From Filomicrobium insigne (lineage in GTDB: Bacteria > Pseudomonadota > Alphaproteobacteria > Rhizobiales > Hyphomicrobiaceae), in NCBI RefSeq assembly GCF_900104305.1, contig NZ_FNJC01000002.1, positions 620,001 through 684,000 on the forward strand: a stretch of DNA of 64,000 nucleotides. Reading direction: 5' to 3'. This document shows positions 19,266 through 28,900 of the stretch, piece by piece. Below the pieces are notes generated by a model. The model was given only the letters and a program-made list of their open reading frames with translations, had not been told where the DNA came from and ran no database searches. Made by a program: the position numbers and the translations under genes. The first letter of the stretch is position 1; every line of letters starts with the position of its first letter.

Positions 19266-20557
19266 AAAAGTGGCTTCTACTGATCGCGGTCGTGGCCGTG
19301 CTTTCCGCCGGCGGCTACGCCTACGTCTACGGCGATCTGCAAAAGCAGTTGGCTGAGAAGTTCGCGCTATCCAAAACCGATAACAAATCCGCAGATAAAT
19401 CGAGCAAAGAAACAACCGAAGAGCAATCCTCTTCCTCCAAGGCCGTAGCGCCTGAGGATTCGGCAATTGCAGTTTCAGTGGCGGTAGTCCAACCCGCACT
19501 GTTTGTCGAAACCGTTATGGTCACGGGCTCTCTTGTTGCCCGCGAGCAAATCTTCGTGGCGGCGGAAATCGAAGGCCAGCGGATTGTGGAGCTTTCGGCC
19601 GAAGAGGGTGACTACGTAAAGAAAGACGATCTGCTCGCGACACTCGAAAGCGAGGCGCTCTCGGCCCAACGCGCCCAAATCACGGCAACCATTGCACGTG
19701 CCGATGCTGCCATCGACCGAGCCAAGAGCCTGATCGTGGAATCTGAAGCGCGCCTCGATGAAGCGGAAGCCGAGTTAAAACGCGCAACGCCATTGCGCTC
19801 CTCCGGATATCTTTCCGAGAGCACATATGACCAGCGCCGGGCGACAGCACGTACCGCGCGAGCCCAGCTGACGGCAGCCAAGCATGGCCTGCTCCTCGCC
19901 GAAGCCGAGAAGAACCAAGCTGGAGCTCAGGGCCGGGAACTGGATTGGAAACTATCGAAGACGGAAATTCGAGCCCCGACCAGCGGCCTGATCTCTCGCC
20001 GCACCGCGCGCATCGGCGGCCTCGTTTCGAGCACAAAGGACCCGTTGTTCCTGCTTGTCTCGGATGCCGAGATTGAACTCGACGCCGAAGTGCCCGAAAC
20101 CAAACTCACGCGCTTGAAAATCGGACAGAAAGCTCAGATCAGCGCATCCGGCGGACCAATGGTTGAAGGGACCGTCCGCCTTATCTCACCAGAGGTCGAC
20201 ATCGCCTCAAGGCTCGGTCACGTCCGTATCTTTCTTGGCGCAAACCCAAACTTGCGTGTTGGAGCTTTTGCGCGCGGAACCATTGAAACGTCACGCACAA
20301 ACGGATTGGCGGTCCCACAGTCAGCGGTACTGTACGAGACAAGCGATACCGCACAGCGCCCTATGGTCCAGCGCATTGTGGAGGGCAAGGTGGAAACCGT
20401 CGAGGTAGAGATCGGCTCTATTGCCGCCGGGTTTATGGAGATCACATCCGGTCTTACGGAAGGTGACGTCGTCGTCGCCAAATCCGGAACATTTCTGCGC
20501 AATGGCGACCACGTCAGACCAATCAAGCCCTCACCCAAAATCAGTGAGGCAAACTAA
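19262..20557 (+). CDS. RND efflux periplasmic adaptor (membrane fusion) protein
   Basis: A 431-residue HlyD/AcrA-type adaptor. It has an N-terminal membrane anchor (about residues 5-22), a charged linker, a biotinyl-lipoyl-like half (EGDYVKKDDLLATLE), a coiled-coil hairpin rich in Ala, Arg and Glu (about 135-225), and a beta-barrel region ending in a typical GLTEGDVVVAKSG stretch. It bridges the inner-membrane pump and an outer-membrane channel. No TolC-like gene is in the window. The TetR gene overlaps at its start and the pump gene at its stop (TAATG). Confidence 0.93.
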   Translation: MKKWLLLIAVVAVLSAGGYAYVYGDLQKQLAEKFALSKTDNKSADKSSKETTEEQSSSSKAVAPEDSAIAVSVAVVQPALFVETVMVTGSLVAREQIFVAAEIEGQRIVELSAEEGDYVKKDDLLATLESEALSAQRAQITATIARADAAIDRAKSLIVESEARLDEAEAELKRATPLRSSGYLSESTYDQRRATARTARAQLTAAKHGLLLAEAEKNQAGAQGRELDWKLSKTEIRAPTSGLISRRTARIGGLVSSTKDPLFLLVSDAEIELDAEVPETKLTRLKIGQKAQISASGGPMVEGTVRLISPEVDIASRLGHVRIFLGANPNLRVGAFARGTIETSRTNGLAVPQSAVLYETSDTAQRPMVQRIVEGKVETVEVEIGSIAAGFMEITSGLTEGDVVVAKSGTFLRNGDHVRPIKPSPKISEAN

Positions 20558-23500
20558 TGAACACCAACGTCTCAGCGTGGTCGATACGACGACCAGTCCC
20601 CGCCCTGGTCCTTTTCATGGTACTGGTTGTGATTGGTACGCTGAGCTTTGGCACGCTGCCCATTACACGCTTCCCAAACATCGACATTCCGATTGTTCAG
20701 GTCTTGATTACTCAAGCCGGCTCCGCGCCTTCTGAACTCGAAACGCAGGTCACAAAAAAAGTCGAAGATGCCATTGCCGGTGTTAACGGCGTCAAACACC
20801 AAACGTCGACGATCACCGAAGGCTCATCCACCTCGATGATCGAGTTTCGGTTGGAAATTGATCCCGACCGCGCATTGAACGACGTCAAAGACGCAATTGC
20901 GCGCATCCGCGCAGACCTGCCACGAACCATCGACGAGCCGATCGTTCAGCGTATCGAAATCGAAGGTCTTCCTATCGTGACCTACTCGGCGCGCGCGCCG
21001 GCGATGACCCCAGAAGAGCTGTCGTGGTTCGTTGATGATACCGTTTCGCGTGCTCTCCGAAGCGTTGCCAACGTCTCAGCTGTTGATCGCATCGGCGGCG
21101 TCACCCGTGAGATCCATGTTGAGTTAGATCCTGATCGGCTTCTCTCACTCGGCATCACTGCAGGTGACGTGAACCAACAGATCCGCGCAACCAACATCAA
21201 CCTCGCCGGGGGCCGGGGTGAAATTGCCGGACGCGAACAAGCAATCCGTACCTTGGCTGGCCAGAAGTCCGTGGCAGATCTGGCCGCAACCAGCATTGCG
21301 CTACCGGGCAACCGCTACGTCCGGCTCGATGAACTTGGCAAGGTCGTTGATACTGTCGAAGAGCCACGCACATTCGCCGACCTCGATGGCGAACCCGTCG
21401 TCGCTTTTGCAGTCTCGCGCGCAAAAGGAGCCAGCGACACCAACGTAGCTGACGCAGTCGCAGAACGTATTAAACAGCTCCAAACCGAATACCCGAACGT
21501 CATCTTTACACGCATCGATAACACCGTCGATTACACCTACGGGGTGTTTGAATCGACCATGAAGACCTTGATGGAAGGTGCCGTCCTCGCCATTCTCGTC
21601 GTCTTTGTTTTTCTCCGAGACTGGCGCGCAACCATCATCGCGGCAATTGCCCTGCCCCTCTCGATTATTCCGACATTTTGGGCGATGGAGACCATGGGCT
21701 TCTCGCTCAATCTCGTGTCGCTTCTCGCAATAACTATCGTTACTGGCATCCTGGTCGATGACGCCATCGTCGAAATCGAAAATATTGTCCGCCACATGCG
21801 CATGGGCAAATCCGCCTATCGCGCAGCCCTTGAAGCGGCCGACGAGATAGGTCTGGCTGTGATCGCGATTACGGTCACGATTATCGCAGTCTTCATGCCC
21901 GTCAGCTTCATGGGTGGAATCGCCGGACAGTACTTCAGGCAATTCGGCATGACCGTGGCGTTTGCCGTCGCGTTCTCGTTGCTCGTCGCGCGATTGATAA
22001 CACCGCTCCTCGCCGCCTACTTCATGCGGTCCAACAAAGAAGCCGTCGAAAAAGAAAGCTGGCTCCTCCGGATCTATACGCGTCTCGTCGGATGGTCCGT
22101 CCATCACCGCATCAAAACCGTTCTTCTCGGCATTGCGATCTTTTTCTGCTCGATCGGCTCATTCTATTTGCTCCCGTCCGGCTTCCTTCCGGTAGAAGAC
22201 GTCAGCCGGTCCCTCCTGGCCATTGAACTGCCACCGGGCTCACGCATTGAGGACACGCGCGAAGTCACGGAACGCATTGCCAACCACCTGCGCCGCCGTC
22301 CTGATGTCGAAAGCGTGTTCGTCAACGGCGGCAACCTGATGGGTTCTGGCGCCGAGGTGCGTAAGGCGACTCTCATCATCACGTTGAAGCCCAAGGACAA
22401 ACGCGAGAAACCGCAAGCCGAAATTCAGGAAGAGATCGGCCGTGAACTGGCCGACATCCCGGACGTGCGCTACTGGTTCCTCCAGGACAACGGCCAACGC
22501 CAGTTCCAGCTCGTCGTATCCGGCCGAGACGGCGAAGCTGTTGATCGCGTGGGAGCTGCACTGACGAGCCAAGCCAATCGCCTCCCGCAACTCCTCAACG
22601 TTGTCTCGACAGCGGAACTCGATCGACCGGAACTACGCGTCTTTCCAAAGAGCGATGTTGCAGCCGACCTCGGCGTAACAACCCAAGCCATTTCTGAAGC
22701 GGTCCGCATCGCAACGATCGGCGACATCGGCGCCAACCTCGCAAAGTTTGACGTCGGCGACCGGCAAATCCCCATTCGCGTCAAGCTTCCCGACAGCGCG
22801 CGCGCCAATCGGCACATGCTCGAGAGTATCAAGGTTCCGACAGCGTCCGGCGGATCAGTGCCGTTATCCACCGTCGCGCGCTTTGAACTGAGCCAAGGCG
22901 CGACATCGATCGATCGCTACGACCGAACCCGCCGCGTCCTCATCGGAGGCGATCTGGTCGGTCGCACTCCTTTGGGCGATGCAGTGAACGCAGTTATGAA
23001 ACTGCCGACCGCACAAAACCTACCCGAAGGCGTTGTGATCAAGCAATTCGGCGATGCCGAGGTTATGGCGGAAGTGTTCGAAAGCTTTGGCCAAGCCATG
23101 GCCGCTGGCTTGATGATGGTCTACGCTGTCTTAGTCCTGCTTTTTGCAAGCTTTTTGCAGCCCGTTACCATTCTGTTCTCCCTGCCGCTCTCGATCGGTG
23201 GCGCCATCGTCGCCCTAGCAATAACAGCAAACTCCATCAGCTTGCCTGTCGTCATCGGCGTGCTCATGCTTATGGGTATCGTGACCAAGAATGCCATCAT
23301 GCTCGTGGATTTCGCTGTAGAAGAAATTGCGAGCGGCGTCCCGCGCAATGAAGCCATCGTCGACGCTGGCCGCAAACGCGCGCGACCCATCATCATGACG
23401 ACAATTGCAATGATCGGCGGCATGCTGCCATCGGCCTTGGCCCTCGACTCTGGCGGTGAGTTCCGCGCGCCTATGGCCATCGCTGTAATCGGCGGCCTAG

Positions 23501-23682
23501 TTTCTTCGACGGTGCTCTCACTTGTATTTGTACCCGCCGTCTTTGTTCTCATGGACGATGTGGGCCGCGTGTTAGGCCGTGTCTTCGGGCGTTTCGTTGG
23601 CGCCGTCGACGAACCGGATGAGCCCACCGCGCATTCCGCAAAACCGCTTCCGTCAGGCTCTCCAGCAGCTTCGGCCGAATAG
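20557..23682 (+). CDS. RND family efflux transporter, inner-membrane pump
   Basis: A 1041-residue HAE-type RND permease with 12 membrane segments and two large periplasmic loops. The proton-relay aspartates are visible in VTGILVDDAIVEIENI (TM4), the first signature after TM1 reads TRFPNIDIPIVQV, and the TM10 region reads MGIVTKNAIMLVDFA. Length matches AcrB-class pumps. Together with the preceding adaptor it should expel hydrophobic compounds; the substrate cannot be predicted. Translation is coupled to the adaptor through a one-base overlap. Confidence 0.95.
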   Translation: MNTNVSAWSIRRPVPALVLFMVLVVIGTLSFGTLPITRFPNIDIPIVQVLITQAGSAPSELETQVTKKVEDAIAGVNGVKHQTSTITEGSSTSMIEFRLEIDPDRALNDVKDAIARIRADLPRTIDEPIVQRIEIEGLPIVTYSARAPAMTPEELSWFVDDTVSRALRSVANVSAVDRIGGVTREIHVELDPDRLLSLGITAGDVNQQIRATNINLAGGRGEIAGREQAIRTLAGQKSVADLAATSIALPGNRYVRLDELGKVVDTVEEPRTFADLDGEPVVAFAVSRAKGASDTNVADAVAERIKQLQTEYPNVIFTRIDNTVDYTYGVFESTMKTLMEGAVLAILVVFVFLRDWRATIIAAIALPLSIIPTFWAMETMGFSLNLVSLLAITIVTGILVDDAIVEIENIVRHMRMGKSAYRAALEAADEIGLAVIAITVTIIAVFMPVSFMGGIAGQYFRQFGMTVAFAVAFSLLVARLITPLLAAYFMRSNKEAVEKESWLLRIYTRLVGWSVHHRIKTVLLGIAIFFCSIGSFYLLPSGFLPVEDVSRSLLAIELPPGSRIEDTREVTERIANHLRRRPDVESVFVNGGNLMGSGAEVRKATLIITLKPKDKREKPQAEIQEEIGRELADIPDVRYWFLQDNGQRQFQLVVSGRDGEAVDRVGAALTSQANRLPQLLNVVSTAELDRPELRVFPKSDVAADLGVTTQAISEAVRIATIGDIGANLAKFDVGDRQIPIRVKLPDSARANRHMLESIKVPTASGGSVPLSTVARFELSQGATSIDRYDRTRRVLIGGDLVGRTPLGDAVNAVMKLPTAQNLPEGVVIKQFGDAEVMAEVFESFGQAMAAGLMMVYAVLVLLFASFLQPVTILFSLPLSIGGAIVALAITANSISLPVVIGVLMLMGIVTKNAIMLVDFAVEEIASGVPRNEAIVDAGRKRARPIIMTTIAMIGGMLPSALALDSGGEFRAPMAIAVIGGLVSSTVLSLVFVPAVFVLMDDVGRVLGRVFGRFVGAVDEPDEPTAHSAKPLPSGSPAASAE

Positions 23683-23806
23683 GTCACGGTGGATTGTTAA
23701 TCGGGAAACAAATTTATTGCCCCACACCACGAACTTAGCGCTATCAGCTAGCGTTCACCGTTCATCGCAAAATGAATTTCTTGCAGCCCGGAAGGGAACT
23801 AAATCC

Positions 23807-24802
23807 ATGTTTGACGCGAAAAGCCTCCTCGATGCACTGGTGGGCGGCGCAAAGCCCGCACACACATCAGGCGCACCAGATACAACAGCACACGGCGACC
23901 CACTTGGCGACCTCCTGCGCAATATCATTCCCGACAAGAACTCAGAAAATGCAGGCGCCGCAGCGCCCCCATCGTCGTCAGGAGACGACATTGGCGACAT
24001 CCTCAACAACCTAAAGGAAAAAATTGGCGCTGAAGGCGGCCTCGGTGACATTCTCGGCCAAGTCTTTGGCCAAGCCACTTCCGGCGTCCGTGAAGGCGCC
24101 GGCAAGATCGACGAAGCCACGGGAGCCAGCGACAGCGTCGGCGATGCCGTCCGTCAACTTTCCGGCAAATCACCAGAAGAACTGATCGCCACCGTCCGCG
24201 AAATGATCGCCAACAACCAGCTCGGCGCTGGTGCGGCATTGGGCGGCCTCGGCGCCCTGATCCTCGGCACTCAGACGGGCCGTTCAGTCGCCGTGGGCGC
24301 TGCCAAGATAGGTGCGCTGGCGCTCATCGGCGGCCTTGCCTACAAAGCTTATCAAAACTACCAGCAAGGTCGGCCTTTGATCACCGGAAAGGACGAGGTC
24401 GTAGCCGAACCTCCTCCAGGCTCAGGGTTTGAACCATCAGCCGTCAGCAATAGCGAAGCGTTGACGCTTATCCGCACTATGGTGGCCGCCGCAGCAGCGG
24501 ATGGTCGGGTCGACTCGATCGAGCAAAATGCAATTCTCAGCAGTCTTCCCCAACATGGCCTGAACGGAGAGGCCGAAGAATTCCTCGCCGCCCAACTCAA
24601 TCACCCCGCATCGATCGACGAAATAGCCGGAGCGATCCGATCTAAGGAAGAAGCAGTCCGGGTCTACACAGCCGCGCGCATTACCATCGAACCCGATTCC
24701 GATGCTGAAAAAGACTTTCTGGCCAGCCTCGCCTCACGGCTCAACATTGAGCCAGAGCTGGCTGCACATCTCAATGCCTCAGCACGCCAAGTTGGCGCCT
24801 AG
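23807..24802 (+). CDS. DUF533 (YebE-like) membrane-associated protein
   Basis: A 331-residue protein starting MFDAKSLLDALVGG at the ATG preceded by GAAGGGA; a longer in-frame ORF overlaps the pump gene and is rejected. The N-terminal third is low-complexity (Gly, Ala, Asp), followed by a glycine-rich hydrophobic stretch (about residues 142-178) and a C-terminal TerB-like helical domain (about 215-325) with the SNSEALTLIRTMVAAAAADGRVD signature split across its first helix. DUF533 function is unknown. It ends before a strong hairpin terminator. Confidence 0.82.
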   Translation: MFDAKSLLDALVGGAKPAHTSGAPDTTAHGDPLGDLLRNIIPDKNSENAGAAAPPSSSGDDIGDILNNLKEKIGAEGGLGDILGQVFGQATSGVREGAGKIDEATGASDSVGDAVRQLSGKSPEELIATVREMIANNQLGAGAALGGLGALILGTQTGRSVAVGAAKIGALALIGGLAYKAYQNYQQGRPLITGKDEVVAEPPPGSGFEPSAVSNSEALTLIRTMVAAAAADGRVDSIEQNAILSSLPQHGLNGEAEEFLAAQLNHPASIDEIAGAIRSKEEAVRVYTAARITIEPDSDAEKDFLASLASRLNIEPELAAHLNASARQVGA

Positions 24803-24825
24803 CTATATTCTTTAGATACGAGAAA

Positions 24826-24852
24826 AAAGGGGAGGCCAAACGCCTCCCCTTT
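24826..24852. terminator. Bidirectional rho-independent terminator
   Basis: An 11-bp perfect stem (AAAGGGGAGGC / GCCTCCCCTTT) with a 5-base loop between two convergent genes. T-rich and A-rich flanks on the two sides fit termination in both directions. Confidence 0.9.
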
Positions 24853-24914
24853 CGATTTCTGTCTTTTACCGCAGCCGGTCTCAAACCATCCGAGGCAATA
24901 GGCAGCGTTGGCTG

Positions 24915-26018
24915 TCAGTTGTTGTTCATGCCCGTCGTAACTGACGACTGCTGATCCTGATCCTTCTTGAAGAAGACATCGACACGCATGCCTGTCAGCA
25001 GCGGCGGTGATCCATCCAGATCAGCAACCACTTCCAATACATCGACATCGTTGGGACGACGCGGACCACGTGACGCGATACGCGGGCTACCCAGCGCCGA
25101 CGCGATTTCAGTCACTGCGCCAGTGAATTCACGATCAGGATAGGCGTCGGCCTTAATGACGACCTTCTGACCAACGCGGATCTTGGAAACATCACGCTCT
25201 TCGACTTCTGCGCGCACACGCAATCCCGAAACGTTACCAAAAAGGACGAGAGGTGATTGCGGGCCCGGTGTTGCGATCTCGCCTTCGCGCGCGATCACGT
25301 TCAAGACCGTACCGTCAAACGGCGCCCGTACACGCGTCTTTTCATAGGCATTTTCAGCCATGGAAAGCTCAGCCCGCGCAATCGTCAAAGACGTCTCCAG
25401 CCGTGTCGGCAGAGGCATGTCTGAACGCTCCGCAACCTTGGCGAAATTCTTGCGTTCATCGCGCACTAACGTCTGAGCCTCATCGACAGCTTTGCGCACA
25501 TCGGCAAGGTCGGCCTCAGACGCATCGCCCGCCCGTACACGCTCAGCGGTGTCGTCGAATTTCCGCCAATCGTCAAAGAGCGAACGTTCGGCATCTGCCA
25601 ACGCATCCTCCGCGCGGCGGCGATCAAGCGCAGGCCCTGTGGCCTCTTCCTCGCTGCGCTCGCGCTTGCGCACCTCAACTTCTGAACGTGCTGCTACGAC
25701 CCGCTGCCATGCGTCATCCGCATCAAGCTTGACCAGAATATCGCCCTTGCGAACTTGCGCGTTCGTCGCGACGGGAATCTCAACGACCAATCCGCCGGTC
25801 TCAGCCGAAACCTTGACCTCACCCGATTTGGGCTCGATCCGCCCAGTCGCCGAAGCGGCCCACCGCGCGCGAATAACCGAGTTTGAATCCACTTCCGCCG
25901 CGGTCTGGGCATGCGCTGCACCCGCGGTCCAACTCTGCTTGAGAACCGTCGATGCTATCGAAGCCGCCAGAACGCTCGCAATAGCGAACGTTGCCAAGGT
26001 CGAGTTAATTTTAGGCAT
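24915..26018 (-). CDS. DevB-like ABC exporter membrane fusion protein
   Basis: A 367-residue HlyD-type adaptor. It has an N-terminal membrane/signal segment, the conserved WAASATGRIEPKSGEV start of the DevB group, a coiled-coil hairpin of alternating Arg/Glu/Ala (about residues 108-225) and a C-terminal barrel with the VRAPFDGTVL and VRKGDILVKLD lipoyl halves. Its first 8 bases overlap the ATPase gene, so the order is permease, ATPase, adaptor. In cyanobacteria DevBCA exports glycolipids; here the substrate is unknown. Confidence 0.88.
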   Translation of the reverse strand: MPKINSTLATFAIASVLAASIASTVLKQSWTAGAAHAQTAAEVDSNSVIRARWAASATGRIEPKSGEVKVSAETGGLVVEIPVATNAQVRKGDILVKLDADDAWQRVVAARSEVEVRKRERSEEEATGPALDRRRAEDALADAERSLFDDWRKFDDTAERVRAGDASEADLADVRKAVDEAQTLVRDERKNFAKVAERSDMPLPTRLETSLTIARAELSMAENAYEKTRVRAPFDGTVLNVIAREGEIATPGPQSPLVLFGNVSGLRVRAEVEERDVSKIRVGQKVVIKADAYPDREFTGAVTEIASALGSPRIASRGPRRPNDVDVLEVVADLDGSPPLLTGMRVDVFFKKDQDQQSSVTTGMNNN

Positions 26019-26766
26019 GAGCTTTGCGCCTCTTTGTCAAATCCGTAATTTCTGGAGCATCTAGCCCCTGCGGCCGGCGCTCTTCGCCGACGATAAGACC
26101 GTCTTCAATCTTGACCACGCGATCGGCGTAGCCGAGCGTTCGCGGATCGTGTGTCACGGCAAGAACGCTACGGTTCTGCTCGTGAGCGATCCGCGCCAAG
26201 AGCTCCATGACGGCATGACCGTTCTCACTATCGAGCGCAGCGGTCGGCTCATCGGCGAGAACGATAGACGGTGAGCTGACAATGGCGCGGGCAACCGCCA
26301 CGCGCTGTTGCTCACCACCCGACAAATTGCCGGGGTAATTCATCAATCGGGCACCGAGCCCAACCTCGCGCAGAACATCTTCGCTGCGCGCCGCCGCTTT
26401 GTAACCTTTTTGCCCCCGGACATCGAGCGCGATGCGCACGTTCTCGAGAGCAGATAGCGTCGGAAACAAATTGTAGGATTGGAAAATGAAGCCAATGTGA
26501 GCGCGTCGCAACTCCGCCAGTTGCTCGGCACTGAGCCCCTCCGTGTTCGTCCCTGCGACGGTCAACGACCCTTCCGTAGGAGTCATGATACAGCCCAGGA
26601 TCGAAAGGAGCGTAGTCTTGCCACTGCCTGAAGGCCCCATGAGCAACGTGAGTTCGCCGGGCACGAGCGACAGGTCAACGCCCTTCACAGCGACGACCTT
26701 GCCCGCACCGCGTCCAAGCTCTTTCACGATGCCCTTAGCTTCCAGAACTGGCTTACTCGTGGTCAT
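26011..26766 (-). CDS. ABC transporter ATPase of the LolD/MacB/DevA type
   Basis: A 251-residue ATP-binding subunit. Walker A is GPSGSGKT (residues 44-51), the Q-loop is in FIFQSYNLFP, the signature is LSGGE (148-152), Walker B is IVLADE (168-173) and the switch His is in VTHDPRT. It powers the adjacent FtsX-type permease. Start and stop overlap the neighbouring genes on both sides. Confidence 0.95.
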   Translation of the reverse strand: MTTSKPVLEAKGIVKELGRGAGKVVAVKGVDLSLVPGELTLLMGPSGSGKTTLLSILGCIMTPTEGSLTVAGTNTEGLSAEQLAELRRAHIGFIFQSYNLFPTLSALENVRIALDVRGQKGYKAAARSEDVLREVGLGARLMNYPGNLSGGEQQRVAVARAIVSSPSIVLADEPTAALDSENGHAVMELLARIAHEQNRSVLAVTHDPRTLGYADRVVKIEDGLIVGEERRPQGLDAPEITDLTKRRKAHA

Positions 26767-27893
26767 CGGCTAAACACCGTCGCTGGGTCGATCTTCGTTA
26801 CCTTGACGATGGCCGATATCGCCGAGATGGCGCACATGAACACGGTCACGGTAAAGAGTGCGGCCGCCAATTGCGGCGTCATTAGAATTGGCAGCGGCGT
26901 TGACTGGCTCGCAAAAACAATCACGCCCGCCAATATCATGCCTAGCATATAACCAAGAATAGCGCTGAGGCCTGCTTGGGCTAGGATTACTTTGTGAATA
27001 TATCCGGATGAAGATCCTAATGCACGCAGAGTTGCAAACTCGTTGATGTGATCCTTCGTACTGGAATAAAGGGTTTGCGCCACGATTACAGTGCCCACCA
27101 GAATACCGAGCAAAGCGCCACCAATAAGCGCAACGCCAGCACCCGTACGGAACAACCATTGTTTCAGGCTACGGTCGTGAAATTCTTCTTTTGTCAGAAC
27201 TTCCGCCGACTCAAGCCGGTTCAGCAATTGTTTTCTAACCGCCTCGACATCGGCATTTGGTGCGAGTTTTACAAGATGAAAGGTCGCAATATCGCTCGGC
27301 AAATTGAGAAGCTGCCGCGCACGCGATAGAGGCATGTAAACATAAGGTGACTGCGTGAATGAGCGAATGCCGTCTGTCAACGCATTGATCTTAACGCGCC
27401 CAAAGTCGATTTGCGCAGAATCGCCAATCCCATGAACACCGAAGTCAGAAAGATAGGTGCGATCAACTGCAATCGCGTCCGGTGCTTTGATGTCTTCCCA
27501 CGTCCCCTTCACCAAATTCCAGGGCTTTAACGCACCGTCTTCGGCGTCGGATCCGACAACGACAACACGCGTAGAGCCGCCCTCAGGTTTACGCCACTCG
27601 GCAAACTTCACCACGATAGGCGTCACCGAAACAACGCCAGGTGTCGCGAGTGCCTGATGCCGTTCGCGCGTGCTTAGCAGCGCACCGCCATCCTCGAAAC
27701 TTTTCGCCCCAAACGCCGTAATCCAGAGCGTCGCATCTGCTTGGTCGATGTTCGCTGTGATCATGCGGCTCGCGCCGAGATAAAGGCCAAGCTGAACCGC
27801 GACCAGCACAATCGAAAAGAGAATGCCGACCAACGTAACCGTAAGTCGTACGCGATCATGAAATAGGTTTCGAAATGCGAGTGTCAGAACCAT
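26763..27893 (-). CDS. DevC-like FtsX-family ABC permease
   Basis: A 376-residue permease with one N-terminal membrane segment (about residues 18-42), a large extracytoplasmic domain, and three C-terminal membrane segments (about 253-280, 305-330, 340-365). This is the MacB/FtsX layout and closest in feel to DevC. First gene of a three-gene operon; its ATG is followed 4 bases into overlap by the ATPase gene at the other end. Confidence 0.9.
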   Translation of the reverse strand: MVLTLAFRNLFHDRVRLTVTLVGILFSIVLVAVQLGLYLGASRMITANIDQADATLWITAFGAKSFEDGGALLSTRERHQALATPGVVSVTPIVVKFAEWRKPEGGSTRVVVVGSDAEDGALKPWNLVKGTWEDIKAPDAIAVDRTYLSDFGVHGIGDSAQIDFGRVKINALTDGIRSFTQSPYVYMPLSRARQLLNLPSDIATFHLVKLAPNADVEAVRKQLLNRLESAEVLTKEEFHDRSLKQWLFRTGAGVALIGGALLGILVGTVIVAQTLYSSTKDHINEFATLRALGSSSGYIHKVILAQAGLSAILGYMLGMILAGVIVFASQSTPLPILMTPQLAAALFTVTVFMCAISAISAIVKVTKIDPATVFSR

Positions 27894-28259
27894 TTAGCCA
27901 ACCCGGCGTTGCGCCATTGATTTTTATCGCCATCAGTTCAACAAGAACTTCGCAGGCGCATAGAGTGCCGCTAGCAAGGTCCGAATTCTGTCGCCTAGAA
28001 GGCGTTCCTATCGGGCCATTAGCGCGGGAACGAAAAATCATGCCATATCGTTAGGTTTTACAATACAATTTTATAGTTAACATATGGCAAGATATAAGTT
28101 TTTTGAAGGCTACGACCGATTTTCCGGCTATCTCGAAGCCGAGCCCCGATCCATCAGAGTGTAAAATATTAGCCTACAGTTGAGAAACCAAGCTTTCGCC
28201 GCTTATTTTGTTTACATCAGCCCCTAAAACCCTCTCGTCAACTATTGAAAAGCCCAGCC
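27894..28259. promoter_or_regulatory. Divergent intergenic region, ABC exporter / DUF2147 gene
   Basis: 366 bases without a credible gene. The middle (28040-28110) is strongly A+T rich and probably holds promoters in both directions. I see no repeated operator. Confidence 0.5.
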
Positions 28260-28793
28260 ATGTCAAGTCTTTCACTGACCTCAACCCGGAAACTGCGCGT
28301 CATCGCCGCAGGCGCCGCCGCGGCTTGCGCGCTCGTCATTCATACGGCTATAGGCTCAGCGATCGCCCAGGAACCACCTCAGGAACTTGGCATTTGGTAT
28401 GACGACACCGGTCGTGGTGCTGTCAAAATCTCTCAATGCGGCACCTACCTGTGTGGCCACATCCACTGGCTCAAATCGCCTCTCAACAGCAAAGGCGAAC
28501 CGCTTCACGACGCCAACAACCCAAACCCAAATGCGCGCATGCGTCCCGTGTGTGGCATGCAGGTTTTCGGCCAACTTACGCCCCAGGGCGACGGCACATG
28601 GGACGGCGGCTGGATCTACGATCCCAAGGTCGGCAAGTCCTATGACGTCGAAATCAAGAGCGCAGGCGCCGATGTCTTGGAGGTCCGCGGCTACGCTGGA
28701 ATTAAGATGTTTGGCAAAACTCTCGTTTGGCGCAAAGCCCCCGACGATCTACCCAATTGTGATTTAGCCGAAGCGAACGGGAGTAAGCGCTAA
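28260..28793 (+). CDS. DUF2147 exported protein
   Basis: A 177-residue secreted protein. The ATG at 28260 is preferred to an in-frame TTG at 28245. A basic N-terminus and hydrophobic core (about residues 15-35) end at AIAQ, then the DUF2147 domain begins with LGIWYDDTGRGAVKI and continues with CGTYLCGHIHWLK, GMQVFG, WIYDPKVGKSYD and GYAGIKMFGKTLVW. All DUF2147 landmarks are present; two cysteines (CGTYLC) may bond. The family is periplasmic and of unknown role. A hairpin terminator follows. Confidence 0.88.
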   Translation: MSSLSLTSTRKLRVIAAGAAAACALVIHTAIGSAIAQEPPQELGIWYDDTGRGAVKISQCGTYLCGHIHWLKSPLNSKGEPLHDANNPNPNARMRPVCGMQVFGQLTPQGDGTWDGGWIYDPKVGKSYDVEIKSAGADVLEVRGYAGIKMFGKTLVWRKAPDDLPNCDLAEANGSKR

Positions 28794-28833
28794 GGCAGCA
28801 ACCAAGAGCCTCCAGAAAGGTTCCTGGAAATAA

Positions 28834-28867
28834 AAAAGCACAGCACAATTCCAAGCGCTGTGCTTTT
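28834..28867. terminator. Bidirectional rho-independent terminator
   Basis: An 11-bp stem (AAAAGCACAGC / GCTGTGCTTTT) with a 12-base loop, an A-run on one side and TTTTATTTTT on the other, between convergent DUF2147 and hydrolase genes. Confidence 0.9.
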
Positions 28868-28900
28868 ATTTTTCTCTCAATAGCGCGCAGCTCTCGTGAA

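Noticed and set aside
21301-22107. 268-codon minus-strand ORF within the RND pump gene
   Set aside because: It is a shadow of the pump reading frame: rich in Asp, His and Arg with no domain, while the plus strand shows a complete RND protein.
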